Source of the DNA: Halopseudomonas pachastrellae
GTDB lineage: Bacteria; Pseudomonadota; Gammaproteobacteria; Pseudomonadales; Pseudomonadaceae
DNA: 64,000 nucleotides
Direction: 5' to 3'
Assembly (NCBI RefSeq): GCF_900114765.1
Contig: NZ_FOUD01000013.1
Span: 1-64,000, forward strand
Shown: in pieces, positions 56,680-64,000 of the stretch
Layout of the letters: every line of letters begins with the position of its first letter
Numbering within the stretch: position 1 is the stretch's first letter
Notes under the pieces: generated by a model
The model's input: the letters and a program-made list of their open reading frames with translations, nothing else
Databases searched by the model: none
What the model was told of the DNA's origin: nothing
Program-made: the position numbers and the translations under genes

Positions 56680-57543
56680 TCAATCCATCGTAATCGTTAT
56701 GTTCATCGGTTCACCGTCACGCTCCAGCGAGAGCGTGACCGAACTGGCGTCCGTCAACTCGCGCAAAATGTCGCGGTAATCCTCGATCTGCGATACCGGC
56801 GTGCCATCCACGTCGGTAATCACATCCCCCCCCTTCAGGCCCGCCGCCTCGAACTCACGCACATTGCGCGAGGGCGAGACCTCCAGACCGTACATCACGC
56901 CATCCACCATCACCGGGTTGGCGCTGATCACTTCCATAAAGCGTTGCGGATCGTTCAGCCAGGCATCGCGATCAATGCGCGCCAGTCCACCATCCGGTGC
57001 CAGCGTCTGGCTGTTGTCAGTGCTGGGCAGATTGGCCAGCCGCGAACTGCTGCTGCGTCCGGCACCGGCCGATTGGTTGCGTTTGAGGCGCAGGGTTTCC
57101 AGCTGGCCGTCACGCATCAGCATGACGCGGTCAGGCAACACCTGCTCCAGGCGCACTTGGCCCGGCAGGCTGGCGCCTACGCGATAGAGTTTTTCCGGTT
57201 GGCCCTGGGTGACCAGGATGGCGGCGCTGCGCGCCGGGTCGGGATCGGAGAGCACGCCCTTGAGGGTCCAGCTCAGCTTGGTGTCAGGGGCATTGATTTC
57301 CAGCCGCTGCTGGTCAGCACGGCCCAGCGGAGACAGCAGGGCCAGCTCGCGAAAACCGGGATAGCTCGGGGTGTTGTTGTCGGCGTCGGTTGCCAGGGCA
57401 AGGGAGCTGGCAGCAGGCAATACGCTTTGCGGCGCTATCACGGCCCAGACCAGGTGGCCCAGCACCCAGGCGCCCAGCAAAACCAGCAAGGCGGTGACGA
57501 TAGTGACAGCAGATTCCAGTGAAGGGCGGGCAACCGTGCGCAT
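56680..57543 (-). CDS. gspC: Type II secretion protein GspC
   Basis: About 287 residues: a short cytosolic start, one membrane helix (VTIVTALLVLLGAWVLGHLVWAVI), an HR domain (LSWTLKGVLSDPDPARSAAILV) and a C-terminal PDZ domain (FEAAGLKGGDVITDVDGTPVSQIEDYRDILREL) that links the platform to GspD. The ATG at 57543 has CGGAGAA upstream. It is the first gene of the operon; the promoter must lie in the 449 bases before it. Confidence 0.92.
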   Translation of the reverse strand: MRTVARPSLESAVTIVTALLVLLGAWVLGHLVWAVIAPQSVLPAASSLALATDADNNTPSYPGFRELALLSPLGRADQQRLEINAPDTKLSWTLKGVLSDPDPARSAAILVTQGQPEKLYRVGASLPGQVRLEQVLPDRVMLMRDGQLETLRLKRNQSAGAGRSSSSRLANLPSTDNSQTLAPDGGLARIDRDAWLNDPQRFMEVISANPVMVDGVMYGLEVSPSRNVREFEAAGLKGGDVITDVDGTPVSQIEDYRDILRELTDASSVTLSLERDGEPMNITITMD

Positions 57544-57992
57544 GCATTCTCCGAGGCAAAGACAACTGGCCACATGGGGTGGCCGGGTCAGCAGATGAAA
57601 AGATACTGACCTTTCTTTGCAAAATTATTGTTATAAGCCTGCAACAGGCTGCTCGTCTGCGCTCGATTGTCACGAATTTGCAATCAGGCAGCAACCCCCC
57701 TGAACAGGTTATTCCAGAGGCTTCCTATGATTGGGGCGACGCTATCGGCTATCGCCGTGTGCCCCCATCACCCAAACGGGGGTAGCCAGGCTGCAGCCCC
57801 CATGAATCGTGACATCTAACCCAAATGGGTGATGACCCAGTTACAGAGATCACCCCGCGTGATACCTGACAATCCAGACGCAACGACCCGCTCCGAATGG
57901 CACGCCTGAGGCTTGCCGGGTAGCGCCTTGGCCGCTTTACTGGCAAATGCAAGATCCATCACAAAAACAGCTTGCAACGGAGAACAACAATA
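57544..57992. promoter_or_regulatory. Divergent promoter region of gspC and the lipoprotein hydrolase, with inverted repeats
   Basis: A 449-base region without a gene. It holds two facing arms, catcacccaaacgggggtag (57766-57785) and ctaacccaaatgggtgatg (57816-57834). The second in reverse reads catcacccatttgggttag, so about 15 positions pair. Each arm also has an inner cccaaa-ggg dyad. Such arms suggest a regulator site upstream of the hydrolase (130-220 bases before its start). An AT-rich part near 57600-57635 could carry the gspC promoter. No regulator is assigned. Confidence 0.4.
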
Positions 57993-59453
57993 ATGAATCC
58001 GCTCAAACGACCCACGCTGCTTGCCCTTCTGGTCGGCAGCATCGGCTTGACCGGCTGCCTGGGCAGCAGCAATGACAGCGACGATCCTGATCCACGGCCA
58101 CAACAGGTACGCATCAACCAGGGCTTCTTTACCATTGATGAGTCCGCCCTGCCCTTCGACGCTTTGGCGCCCGTCGCACCCTACACCACCACCAGCCGCT
58201 GGAGCGGTGTGCTGGATGGCGCCGCCTACCGTGTCGAGGTACCGGAGAACTGGAATGGCTATCTGGTGATGTGGGCGCACGGCTACCGCGGCACCGGTGC
58301 AGCGCTGACCGTCGACAACCCGCCGATGCGTCAGTATCTGATCGACAACGGCTATGCCTGGGCAGCATCGAGCTACAGCACCAACTTCTATGATGTACGC
58401 GCCGGCGTGGAGGATACCAACGCCCTGGCGCTGGCCTTTACCGACATTGCTGCAGAGAACGGCCGAACGCTGGCCGAACCTACCAAGTACTACATCACCG
58501 GCGCGTCCATGGGCGGCCATGTCACCGCCGCGGCGGTGGAACGCGAGACCCTCGACACCGCCAACAACGTGGTCGAATACTCGGCGGCAGCGCCCTTCTG
58601 TGGGGTGGTTGGCGACACCGAGCTGTTCAATTACTTCGGCGGTTACAACCTGGCGCTGTTTGCGCTGGCCGGTGTGCCCGCCGACAGCTTCCCGGTTGCT
58701 CCGGCCGATGCCGCCACCAAGGTAGCCGCTGCCCGCGCTGCGCTATGGGTAGATTATGACGCCAACCCGAATGCCAACGGCCTGACCACCGAGGGGCTTG
58801 GGTTGTACCAGACGCTGAAAAACCTCAGCGGTGGCGAGCGGCCGATTTACCCGTTGTCCTTCGGTGGGTTCCAGGATCTGCTGCAAAGCTTTGCCGGCTC
58901 GGACGGCACGGTAGATGGCATCTTCCAGGAGAGCGTGATCAACACCGAGGGTCTGACCTACCGCTTCCAGACCGAGCTGGGCCAGCCGCAGACCACCGAC
59001 GAAATCAACTTCAACGCGGCGATTCTCAAGGCCGATGCGGATGTGGACAGCGTCAACGCGTTACGTAGCGACGGCTTGCGTTGGGTGCCCAAGGTAAACG
59101 GCGAGTTTGACGTGCCGGTACTGACCGCGCACACCATTGGCGATCTGTTCGTACCGATACTGATGGAGCAGGTATATCGCCAGCGGGCTGAAGACCAGGG
59201 CAGTGCAGACAACCTGGTGCAACGTGCGATACGCGCCCCCGGGCACTGCGACTTCACCATGACCGAATGGACGCAAACCCTGGCCGATCTGCTGACCTGG
59301 GAGCAAACCGGGGTCAAACCTGGCGGGGATGACTGGCTGACGCCGGCCACCGTAGCCGACCCTGCGTTTGGTTGCACCTATACCAATAACGCGGGCGAAA
59401 TACCCGGCAACGTCGAGAGGTCCCTGATGCCGCCCTGCCCGGCTCCCCTGTAA
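57993..59453 (+). CDS. Secreted lipoprotein alpha/beta hydrolase
   Basis: About 486 residues. The N-terminus MNPLKRPTLLALLVGSIGLTGC is a lipoprotein signal with lipobox LTGC and an Asp/Ser-rich spacer (SSNDSDDPDPRP). The hydrolase fold has LVMWAHGYRGTG (oxyanion loop), the nucleophile GASMGGHVTAA (G-x-S-x-G) near residue 175, a candidate Asp in VPVLTAHTIGDLFVP and a candidate His in RAPGHCDFTMTEW near 420. The C-terminus has a Cys pair. It is probably an esterase or depolymerase. Sitting next to the T2SS operon, it could be a T2SS client. The ATG at 57993 follows GGAGAA; a TTG 21 bases before is possible. Confidence 0.85.
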   Translation: MNPLKRPTLLALLVGSIGLTGCLGSSNDSDDPDPRPQQVRINQGFFTIDESALPFDALAPVAPYTTTSRWSGVLDGAAYRVEVPENWNGYLVMWAHGYRGTGAALTVDNPPMRQYLIDNGYAWAASSYSTNFYDVRAGVEDTNALALAFTDIAAENGRTLAEPTKYYITGASMGGHVTAAAVERETLDTANNVVEYSAAAPFCGVVGDTELFNYFGGYNLALFALAGVPADSFPVAPADAATKVAAARAALWVDYDANPNANGLTTEGLGLYQTLKNLSGGERPIYPLSFGGFQDLLQSFAGSDGTVDGIFQESVINTEGLTYRFQTELGQPQTTDEINFNAAILKADADVDSVNALRSDGLRWVPKVNGEFDVPVLTAHTIGDLFVPILMEQVYRQRAEDQGSADNLVQRAIRAPGHCDFTMTEWTQTLADLLTWEQTGVKPGGDDWLTPATVADPAFGCTYTNNAGEIPGNVERSLMPPCPAPL

Positions 59454-59472
59454 CAAAGCCAAGCAAAAAGCA

Positions 59473-59505
59473 GGGATGAGGCGTCAACCAGCGCCTCAGC
59501 CCTGT
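59473..59505. terminator. Hairpin between hydrolase and tatB
   Basis: The arms agggatgaggcg and gcgcctcagccct form a strong GC stem around tcaacca. It overlaps the end of tatB and is close to the end of the hydrolase gene, so it could stop transcripts from either side, though T-runs are short. Confidence 0.5.
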
Positions 59506-59780
59506 TTGCGTTCCTCATCAACCACATCCACGGCCAGGCGCCGCACAAACTGTTTGACGTTGGTTTTACCGCGCAGCTCGCGGACGTTGTCGGCCAGCTC
59601 CTTGACCTCGTCCCGCGGCAGGGAGGCGTTCAACTCCTGCTGCACGTCAGTCCACATGCCCCGCACCTTGCCGACTGCCCGACCCGCGCTACGTACCAGC
59701 GTGGGCAGACGCTCGGGCCCCAGCACCAGCAAGGCAACTACCGCTACCAGCAGCCATTCCGTCATGCCATTGCCGAACAT
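59496..59780 (-). CDS. tatB: Twin-arginine translocase subunit TatB
   Basis: A 94-residue protein with MFGNGMTEWLLVAVVALLVL and GPERLP (the TatB hallmark E in LGPERLP), then an amphipathic helix and a charged tail (KGMWTDVQQEL-like, DNVRELRGKTNVKQFVRRL). It receives Tat substrates with TatC. It is shorter than typical TatB (about 140-170). The ATG at 59780 has GAGGTG upstream. It follows tatA by 14 bases; no tatC follows. Confidence 0.9.
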   Translation of the reverse strand: MFGNGMTEWLLVAVVALLVLGPERLPTLVRSAGRAVGKVRGMWTDVQQELNASLPRDEVKELADNVRELRGKTNVKQFVRRLAVDVVDEERKQG

Positions 59781-59794
59781 GCTGCACCTCGCCT

Positions 59795-60019
59795 TCAGGC
59801 CTGACGGCTGGTCGATTCTGCGCGTACGGGCGTTTGCTCGGCGGCATCCAGAGCCAGCGCATCGCGGGTCTCTTCGGTATCGCGCACAGCCTTGCGAAAA
59901 CCGCTGAGCGCGCCGCCCAGATCGCTGCCCACATTGCGCAGACGCTTGGTGCCAAACAGCAACATGACGATGACCAGCACAATCAACAACGAGCCAATGC
60001 TAATTCCACCAATACCCAT
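59795..60019 (-). CDS. tatA: Twin-arginine translocase subunit TatA
   Basis: A 74-residue Tat[46 protein letters not shown], with the FGTKRLR-GSDLG hinge, then an acidic tail. It oligomerises to form the passage for folded proteins. A strong GGAGG site precedes the ATG at 60019; the longer frame overlaps the phoX intergenic region. It is 68 bases after phoX on the same strand. Confidence 0.92.
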   Translation of the reverse strand: MGIGGISIGSLLIVLVIVMLLFGTKRLRNVGSDLGGALSGFRKAVRDTEETRDALALDAAEQTPVRAESTSRQA

Positions 60020-60087
60020 ATAAACCTCCAATAAAAAGGCGGGCCAGCGCTGTGCACTGACCCGTTTGTTACGCAACAAAACCCTTA

Positions 60088-62124
60088 TCAGCTACCGACA
60101 ACACCGCCGTCGTTCTTCCACACAACCACGGTCGCCGAGCGCGGCGGACGTGTGGACGGGGTGTAATCCGGCCAGCTGCTGGAGTAGCTACCGGCAGCAA
60201 ACTGGGCGCCGGAAGTACCTTCACCGGGATGCTGGACGTTGATGAACAGGGTCTTCTGGTCCGGCGTCATGGTGATACCGGTGATCTCCTGATCGATCGG
60301 GCCAACCAAAAAGCGCTTCAGATCGCCTGTGGTCGGATCGGCTACCAGCATGGCGCAGTTGCCAAAGGGGTCGTCCCAGCCGCTGTCCATCTGAATCCAG
60401 ACACGGCTGTCCGGGTCGATCCACAGGCCGTCCGGCGAGCTGAGGATGTTCTCGGCAGTCAGGTCGTTGCCATTCGGATCGGAGCCCTTGTTGCTCTCAA
60501 CGCCGCTCTCACCAGCGTCACCAGCAAACAGGAAGATGTCCCAGGTGAAGGTGGTCGCAGCCTGCTCGCCGTCTTCCTTCCAGCGAATGATGTGGCCGTG
60601 GTTGTTGGCCGCACGCGGGTTGGCTTCGTTCAGGTTGCTGTCGTTGCGACGGGTGTTGTTGGTCAGCGTGAAATAGACATCACCGTTGGCCGGGTCAACT
60701 GCACCCCACTCCGGACGGTCCATCGGCGTGGCGCCCATGAAATCAGCGGCCAGACGGGTGTTGACCAGCACGTCAGCCTGGCTGGTGAAGCCGTTGGCGT
60801 CGGTCAGACCGTTCTCGCCGTAAACCAGCGGCATCCACTCGCCGGTGCCGTCATCGTTGAACTTGGCAACGTACAGAATGCCTTCGTCCAGCATGCTGCC
60901 GTTGGCAGTCGCGGCGTTGTAGTTGGCAGCGGTAACAAACTTGTAGATGTACTCAAAGCGCGAGTCATCACCGGAGTAGCAGACCACCGGCTTGCCTTCT
61001 TCAGCCGGAGCGAACACCACACCTTCGTGACCAAAACGGCCCATGGAGGTGCGCTTTTTCGGGTTGCTGCTCGGATCGAACGGATCAATCTCGACCATCC
61101 AGCCGAAGCAGACCGGCTCGTTGCGGTAGTCACCGGTAGCGTCGGCAGCCTTGATGCTGGCGTCAAAGCGGATGTACTCGTCAGCACCGTTGTCAGCCAG
61201 TTCCCAAGCCCAGCGGCCAGTGCCGCTCGGCACCCCATAGCGCGAGTGCTCACGCGGGTTATCACCCTTGTTGGTGAAGTAGCCGGCCCAGTTTTCCTCG
61301 GCAGCCATGTAGGTGCCCCAGGGGGTATAGCCGTTACCGCAGTTGTTCAGCGTACCGCGGGTCATGGTGCCGTTGGGGCTGTACAGGGTCTTGACGAAAT
61401 CGCTGCCGCGAACCGGGCCGTGGATCTCCATCGGCGTCAGGGCGGTGATGCGACGGTTCATGCTGTCGGGCTGCACGCTCCACTGATTGTCGGCACCCTT
61501 GACGATGCGTACCACGGAAACACCGTGGGCGTTCATTTCCTTGCGCACTTCGTCAGCCGGACGCAGACCGCCAACCAGCGGCGGCGTGGCACCACTGGAG
61601 AGCGAAACACCTTGAGCAGAGGCGTGCATCAGACGCGGCTCAACGTACTCGTGGTTGAGTACCAGCAGGCCGTCTTCAGAGCTGTCGTTGATCGGGTAGA
61701 AGTGCATGCCATCGTGGTGCGAGCCAATTTGCTCGGCCTGGTCATCACCGGTGTTGTTAACCGAGAACGACGGGAAGCTGCCCAGAATCGGCGTGCCCCA
61801 GGGAATGATCACCTGGTAGCTGTAACCCTCGGGCACTACGATTTCATCGGCGGTGCTGATGGCAACAGCAGAAAAGCCCAGCAGGTCAGCAGCCGGAGTC
61901 TCACCAGCGTCATCATCATCGTCGGAGTCGCTGTTGCAGCCAGCCAGACCCAGACCGAAGAAGCCCAGCGCAGCAGCGCCAGCGCTGCCCTTGAGTACCT
62001 GGCGACGGGCCAGGCGGGCCTCCAGCACGCTGGAGAACAGCGGGTTCATCTCACGGGTGCTCAATGGCTCATCCCCAGCCCCGTTGTCGACATACACCAG
62101 CTGATCACGTTGTTCGATGGACAT
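60088..62124 (-). CDS. phoX: PhoX-family alkaline phosphatase (Tat-exported)
   Basis: A 678-residue protein. The N-terminus carries a Tat signal ([26 protein letters not shown], twin Arg at about 40-41), followed by an Asp/Ser spacer ([12 protein letters not shown]); the LAGC could also be a lipobox. The PhoX body includes [66 protein letters not shown] and [22 protein letters not shown]. PhoX is an Fe-Ca phosphatase that frees phosphate from monoesters. The ATG has AGGAAGGA upstream. It is the first gene of phoX-tatA-tatB, and a Pho box is found upstream. Confidence 0.92.
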   Translation of the reverse strand: MSIEQRDQLVYVDNGAGDEPLSTREMNPLFSSVLEARLARRQVLKGSAGAAALGFFGLGLAGCNSDSDDDDDAGETPAADLLGFSAVAISTADEIVVPEGYSYQVIIPWGTPILGSFPSFSVNNTGDDQAEQIGSHHDGMHFYPINDSSEDGLLVLNHEYVEPRLMHASAQGVSLSSGATPPLVGGLRPADEVRKEMNAHGVSVVRIVKGADNQWSVQPDSMNRRITALTPMEIHGPVRGSDFVKTLYSPNGTMTRGTLNNCGNGYTPWGTYMAAEENWAGYFTNKGDNPREHSRYGVPSGTGRWAWELADNGADEYIRFDASIKAADATGDYRNEPVCFGWMVEIDPFDPSSNPKKRTSMGRFGHEGVVFAPAEEGKPVVCYSGDDSRFEYIYKFVTAANYNAATANGSMLDEGILYVAKFNDDGTGEWMPLVYGENGLTDANGFTSQADVLVNTRLAADFMGATPMDRPEWGAVDPANGDVYFTLTNNTRRNDSNLNEANPRAANNHGHIIRWKEDGEQAATTFTWDIFLFAGDAGESGVESNKGSDPNGNDLTAENILSSPDGLWIDPDSRVWIQMDSGWDDPFGNCAMLVADPTTGDLKRFLVGPIDQEITGITMTPDQKTLFINVQHPGEGTSGAQFAAGSYSSSWPDYTPSTRPPRSATVVVWKNDGGVVGS

Positions 62125-62240
62125 CGATTCCTTCCTCTCAGGTTTTTGGTTTGTTGTAAAAACCCAAACAGGATGGCGAGCAAAAATGACAGCACGACCC
62201 GAAAGCCATGAAGCTTTTATGGTGGTTGGCAGACATTGGG

Positions 62241-62258
62241 GTGACAGGCAGATAACAG
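62241..62258 (-). promoter_or_regulatory. Candidate Pho box (PhoB site) upstream of phoX
   Basis: On the minus strand the bases read CTGTTAT, four bases, CTGTCAC. The PhoB consensus is two CTGTCAT 7-mers separated by four bases; 12 of 14 positions match. It lies about 117 bases upstream of the phoX ATG in the correct orientation, a plausible place for a phosphate-starvation activator site. Another half site (atgacag) is at about 62186. Confidence 0.6.
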
Positions 62259-62292
62259 GCGCGAACGCTTCTTTAACGCAGGCCGAAGACGG

Positions 62293-64000
62293 TCAGCGAC
62301 GCGGGGAAAGCAAGGTATCCAGTGAAGCGCGCAGCTTGCCCGCCTTGATCGGCTTGTTGAGCACCGAAACGCCCAGCGCACGCGCGCCCTGGCGACAATC
62401 TTCGGTACGATCGGCGGTAATCATCAGCGCAGGCAGGTCCTCACCAAATTGCGCACGCAACGCCGCCAGCGCCTGAAGCCCCGTGCGGCCGCCGTCCAGA
62501 TGGTAGTCGACCAGCGCCAGATCCGGCGCTCGCCCCTGCAGGCAACTTAGCGCCTGCTCATGGTCTGCGGCGGTCAGCACATCGGCGCCCCACTGCTGCA
62601 GCAGGCCCTGCATGCTCTGCAGCACCATCTGCTCGTTATCGATCACCAACAGACGGCGCCCCTGCAACGGCACCGCCAAGTGCGCGCCCAGACTACTGCG
62701 CTGCTGCGTGGCCAGCGGCTGCCGGGCCAAAGGCACACGCACGCTGAACACAGAACCGCGCCCAAGCCGCGAGCGCACCTGTACCTCGACCTTGAGCAGG
62801 CGCGAGATGCGCTCGACAATCGCCAGCCCCAGCCCTACGCCGCGACGTTGCCCGGGGCGGCCGATGTCGAGCTGGTTGAACTCCTGAAAAATCTGCCGAA
62901 AGTGCGCCCGGTCAATACCGCGCCCGGTATCCCACACCTCAATCCACAGATCCCTGCCACGCCGCCGGCAGCCCACCAGAACGCCACCGCACTCGGTATA
63001 GCGAATGGCGTTGCTGATGAAGTTGCGCAGAATGCGGCTCAAAAGACGAAAGTCCGTGTGCACAGCGTGCGCGCAGGTACGACCGCGCAGGCTCACGCCA
63101 GCAGCTTCGGCCACACTGCCAAACTCGCTCAGTAACGGCTGCAGCAACTCATTTACGCTGCAATCGCTGTACTCGGGCTTAAGGTTGGGCTGATCCAGAC
63201 GCGAGATATCCAGCAGGTCACTGAGCATATCCTCCGCACTTTCCAGCGCCGTGTGTGACCGTTCCACCAACAGCCGTGCGCTATCGGGCAAGGCAACATC
63301 GCCCAGGGTGGCCATTAGCAGGCGCGCCGCATTCAGCGGTTGCAGCAGGTCGTGGCTGGCGGCAGCGAGGTAACGATCCTTACTGCGGTTGGCCTGCTCG
63401 GCGGCATCGCGCGCCTTACGTAGCTCACCCTGGGTACGCTCGTGCTCGATGATCTCGTAGCGCAGGCTTTCGTTCAGCCCCTCCAGCTCATGAGTGCGCT
63501 GTTGCACCCGCTGCTCCAGCTCATCGTTAAGTTGCTGCATGGCCAGCTGCGCCTGCTTGCGCTCGGTCACGTCGGCCACAAAGGCCTCGATCACGTGGTC
63601 GTTGGCATCGGGGCGCAGCAGAATATTCATGCGCACGTCCATCACAGAGCCGTCGGCCCGCGCGAGCCGGGTCTCGTAGCCGGTCAGTTCGCCCTTGCGC
63701 AGCAACTGTTGACGGATACACTGAAACTCAGACTCGCCGCCAATAAAGAACTGCCCACCCAAGGAGCCGCGCGCGGCCACCAGCTCGGCCGCCGACTGGT
63801 AGCCCAGCATGCGCGCCAGCGACCGGTTGGCCGTGCTCAAACCGCTTGCCAGACTGGCCTGAAAGATCCCGTGCACCGCGTTCTCGAACAACCACTTGTA
63901 GCGATTGCGCTCGGCCTCCAGCTCCTCCAGCCGGGCCAGCAGCTCAGGGTAGTAGCTCTTGCGCGAAGACTGCGACCCCAGCCCGAGCAGCCCGGTGAGT
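62293..64000 (-). CDS. Hybrid sensor histidine kinase, 5' part outside the window (NahK/ErcS-like)
   Basis: The frame is open through the right edge of the window. It encodes a coiled linker (YYPELLARLEELEAERNRYKWLFENAVHGIFQASL), a PAS domain, a coiled coil (QQLNDELEQRVQQRTHELEGLNESLRYEIIEHERTQGELRKARDA), a HisKA H-box (RYLAAASHDLLQPLNAARLLMATL), an ATPase domain with N, G1 and G2 boxes (RNFISNAIRYTECGGVLVG; DTGRGIDRAHFRQIF; RRGVGLGLAIVERI), and a C-terminal receiver with DNEQ and VDYHLDG (the phospho-Asp). The HDLLQPLNAAR box and PAS-HK-REC layout resemble NahK/ErcS kinases of pseudomonads. The exact name is inference. Confidence 0.85.
   Translation of the reverse strand, partial: LTGLLGLGSQSSRKSYYPELLARLEELEAERNRYKWLFENAVHGIFQASLASGLSTANRSLARMLGYQSAAELVAARGSLGGQFFIGGESEFQCIRQQLLRKGELTGYETRLARADGSVMDVRMNILLRPDANDHVIEAFVADVTERKQAQLAMQQLNDELEQRVQQRTHELEGLNESLRYEIIEHERTQGELRKARDAAEQANRSKDRYLAAASHDLLQPLNAARLLMATLGDVALPDSARLLVERSHTALESAEDMLSDLLDISRLDQPNLKPEYSDCSVNELLQPLLSEFGSVAEAAGVSLRGRTCAHAVHTDFRLLSRILRNFISNAIRYTECGGVLVGCRRRGRDLWIEVWDTGRGIDRAHFRQIFQEFNQLDIGRPGQRRGVGLGLAIVERISRLLKVEVQVRSRLGRGSVFSVRVPLARQPLATQQRSSLGAHLAVPLQGRRLLVIDNEQMVLQSMQGLLQQWGADVLTAADHEQALSCLQGRAPDLALVDYHLDGGRTGLQALAALRAQFGEDLPALMITADRTEDCRQGARALGVSVLNKPIKAGKLRASLDTLLSPRR

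Overview
The window is a high-GC chromosomal segment of a gammaproteobacterium of the Pseudomonas lineage. The evidence is gene content and order: an AmrZ homologue, the csrA-lysC-alaS-aru-argR block (as I recall it from P. aeruginosa), an AraC-type ArgR of the Pseudomonas kind, minCDE followed by rluA, an Xcp-like type II secretion operon, and a CcoM-type micro-protein. A sodium-pumping decarboxylase (oadGAB) next to amrZ suggests a marine or salt-tolerant relative such as the Halopseudomonas or stutzeri groups. That placement is inference.

Layout. Positions 1-8.6 kb are an accessory region. It holds the end of an IS3-type element that truncates a GNAT toxin whose antitoxin survives, a decayed ORF, an unrecognised two-gene membrane operon divergent from a WYL-domain regulator, a small zinc-ribbon protein, a complete IS3-family element with a canonical frameshift signal, a scrap of an IS66-type element, imperfect repeats, a beheaded cysQ/inositol-phosphatase gene and an orphan VbhA-like antitoxin. 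It ends at a tRNA-Arg(CCT) whose 3' end faces the accessory DNA and whose acceptor stem is mispaired, as expected at a tRNA-targeted island junction.

Positions 9-45.5 kb are core genome: amrZ; oadGAB; mgtE; a tandem tRNA-Arg(ACG) pair and tRNA-Ser(GCT); csrA, lysC and alaS; arginine succinyltransferase genes aruC-aruF-aruG with argR, but without aruD/B/E at the usual place; a thiolase; an SDR; a DTW protein; ccoM; rapA; a patatin coupled to an LpxL-type acyltransferase; minCDE-rluA; apeB; a quinone oxidoreductase; prc; an EAL-CBS-GGDEF protein; a periplasmic binding protein; an FKBP lipoprotein; tRNA-Asp and tRNA-Val; and rdgC.

Positions 46-64 kb form a secretion block. A 13-gene minus-strand operon encodes GspC to GspN plus a TPR-like lipoprotein. 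It is followed by a convergent lipoprotein alpha/beta hydrolase, a phoX-tatA-tatB operon with a plausible Pho box, and the 3' part of a hybrid sensor kinase. Tat export of PhoX and type II secretion are adjacent here, which suggests a dedicated export route for a folded phosphatase.

The two stretches that best merit follow-up are the WYL regulator with its divergent membrane-protein pair (2.3-4.9 kb), and the DnaA-box cluster with AT-rich DNA and a near-perfect palindrome downstream of rdgC (45.6-45.9 kb).
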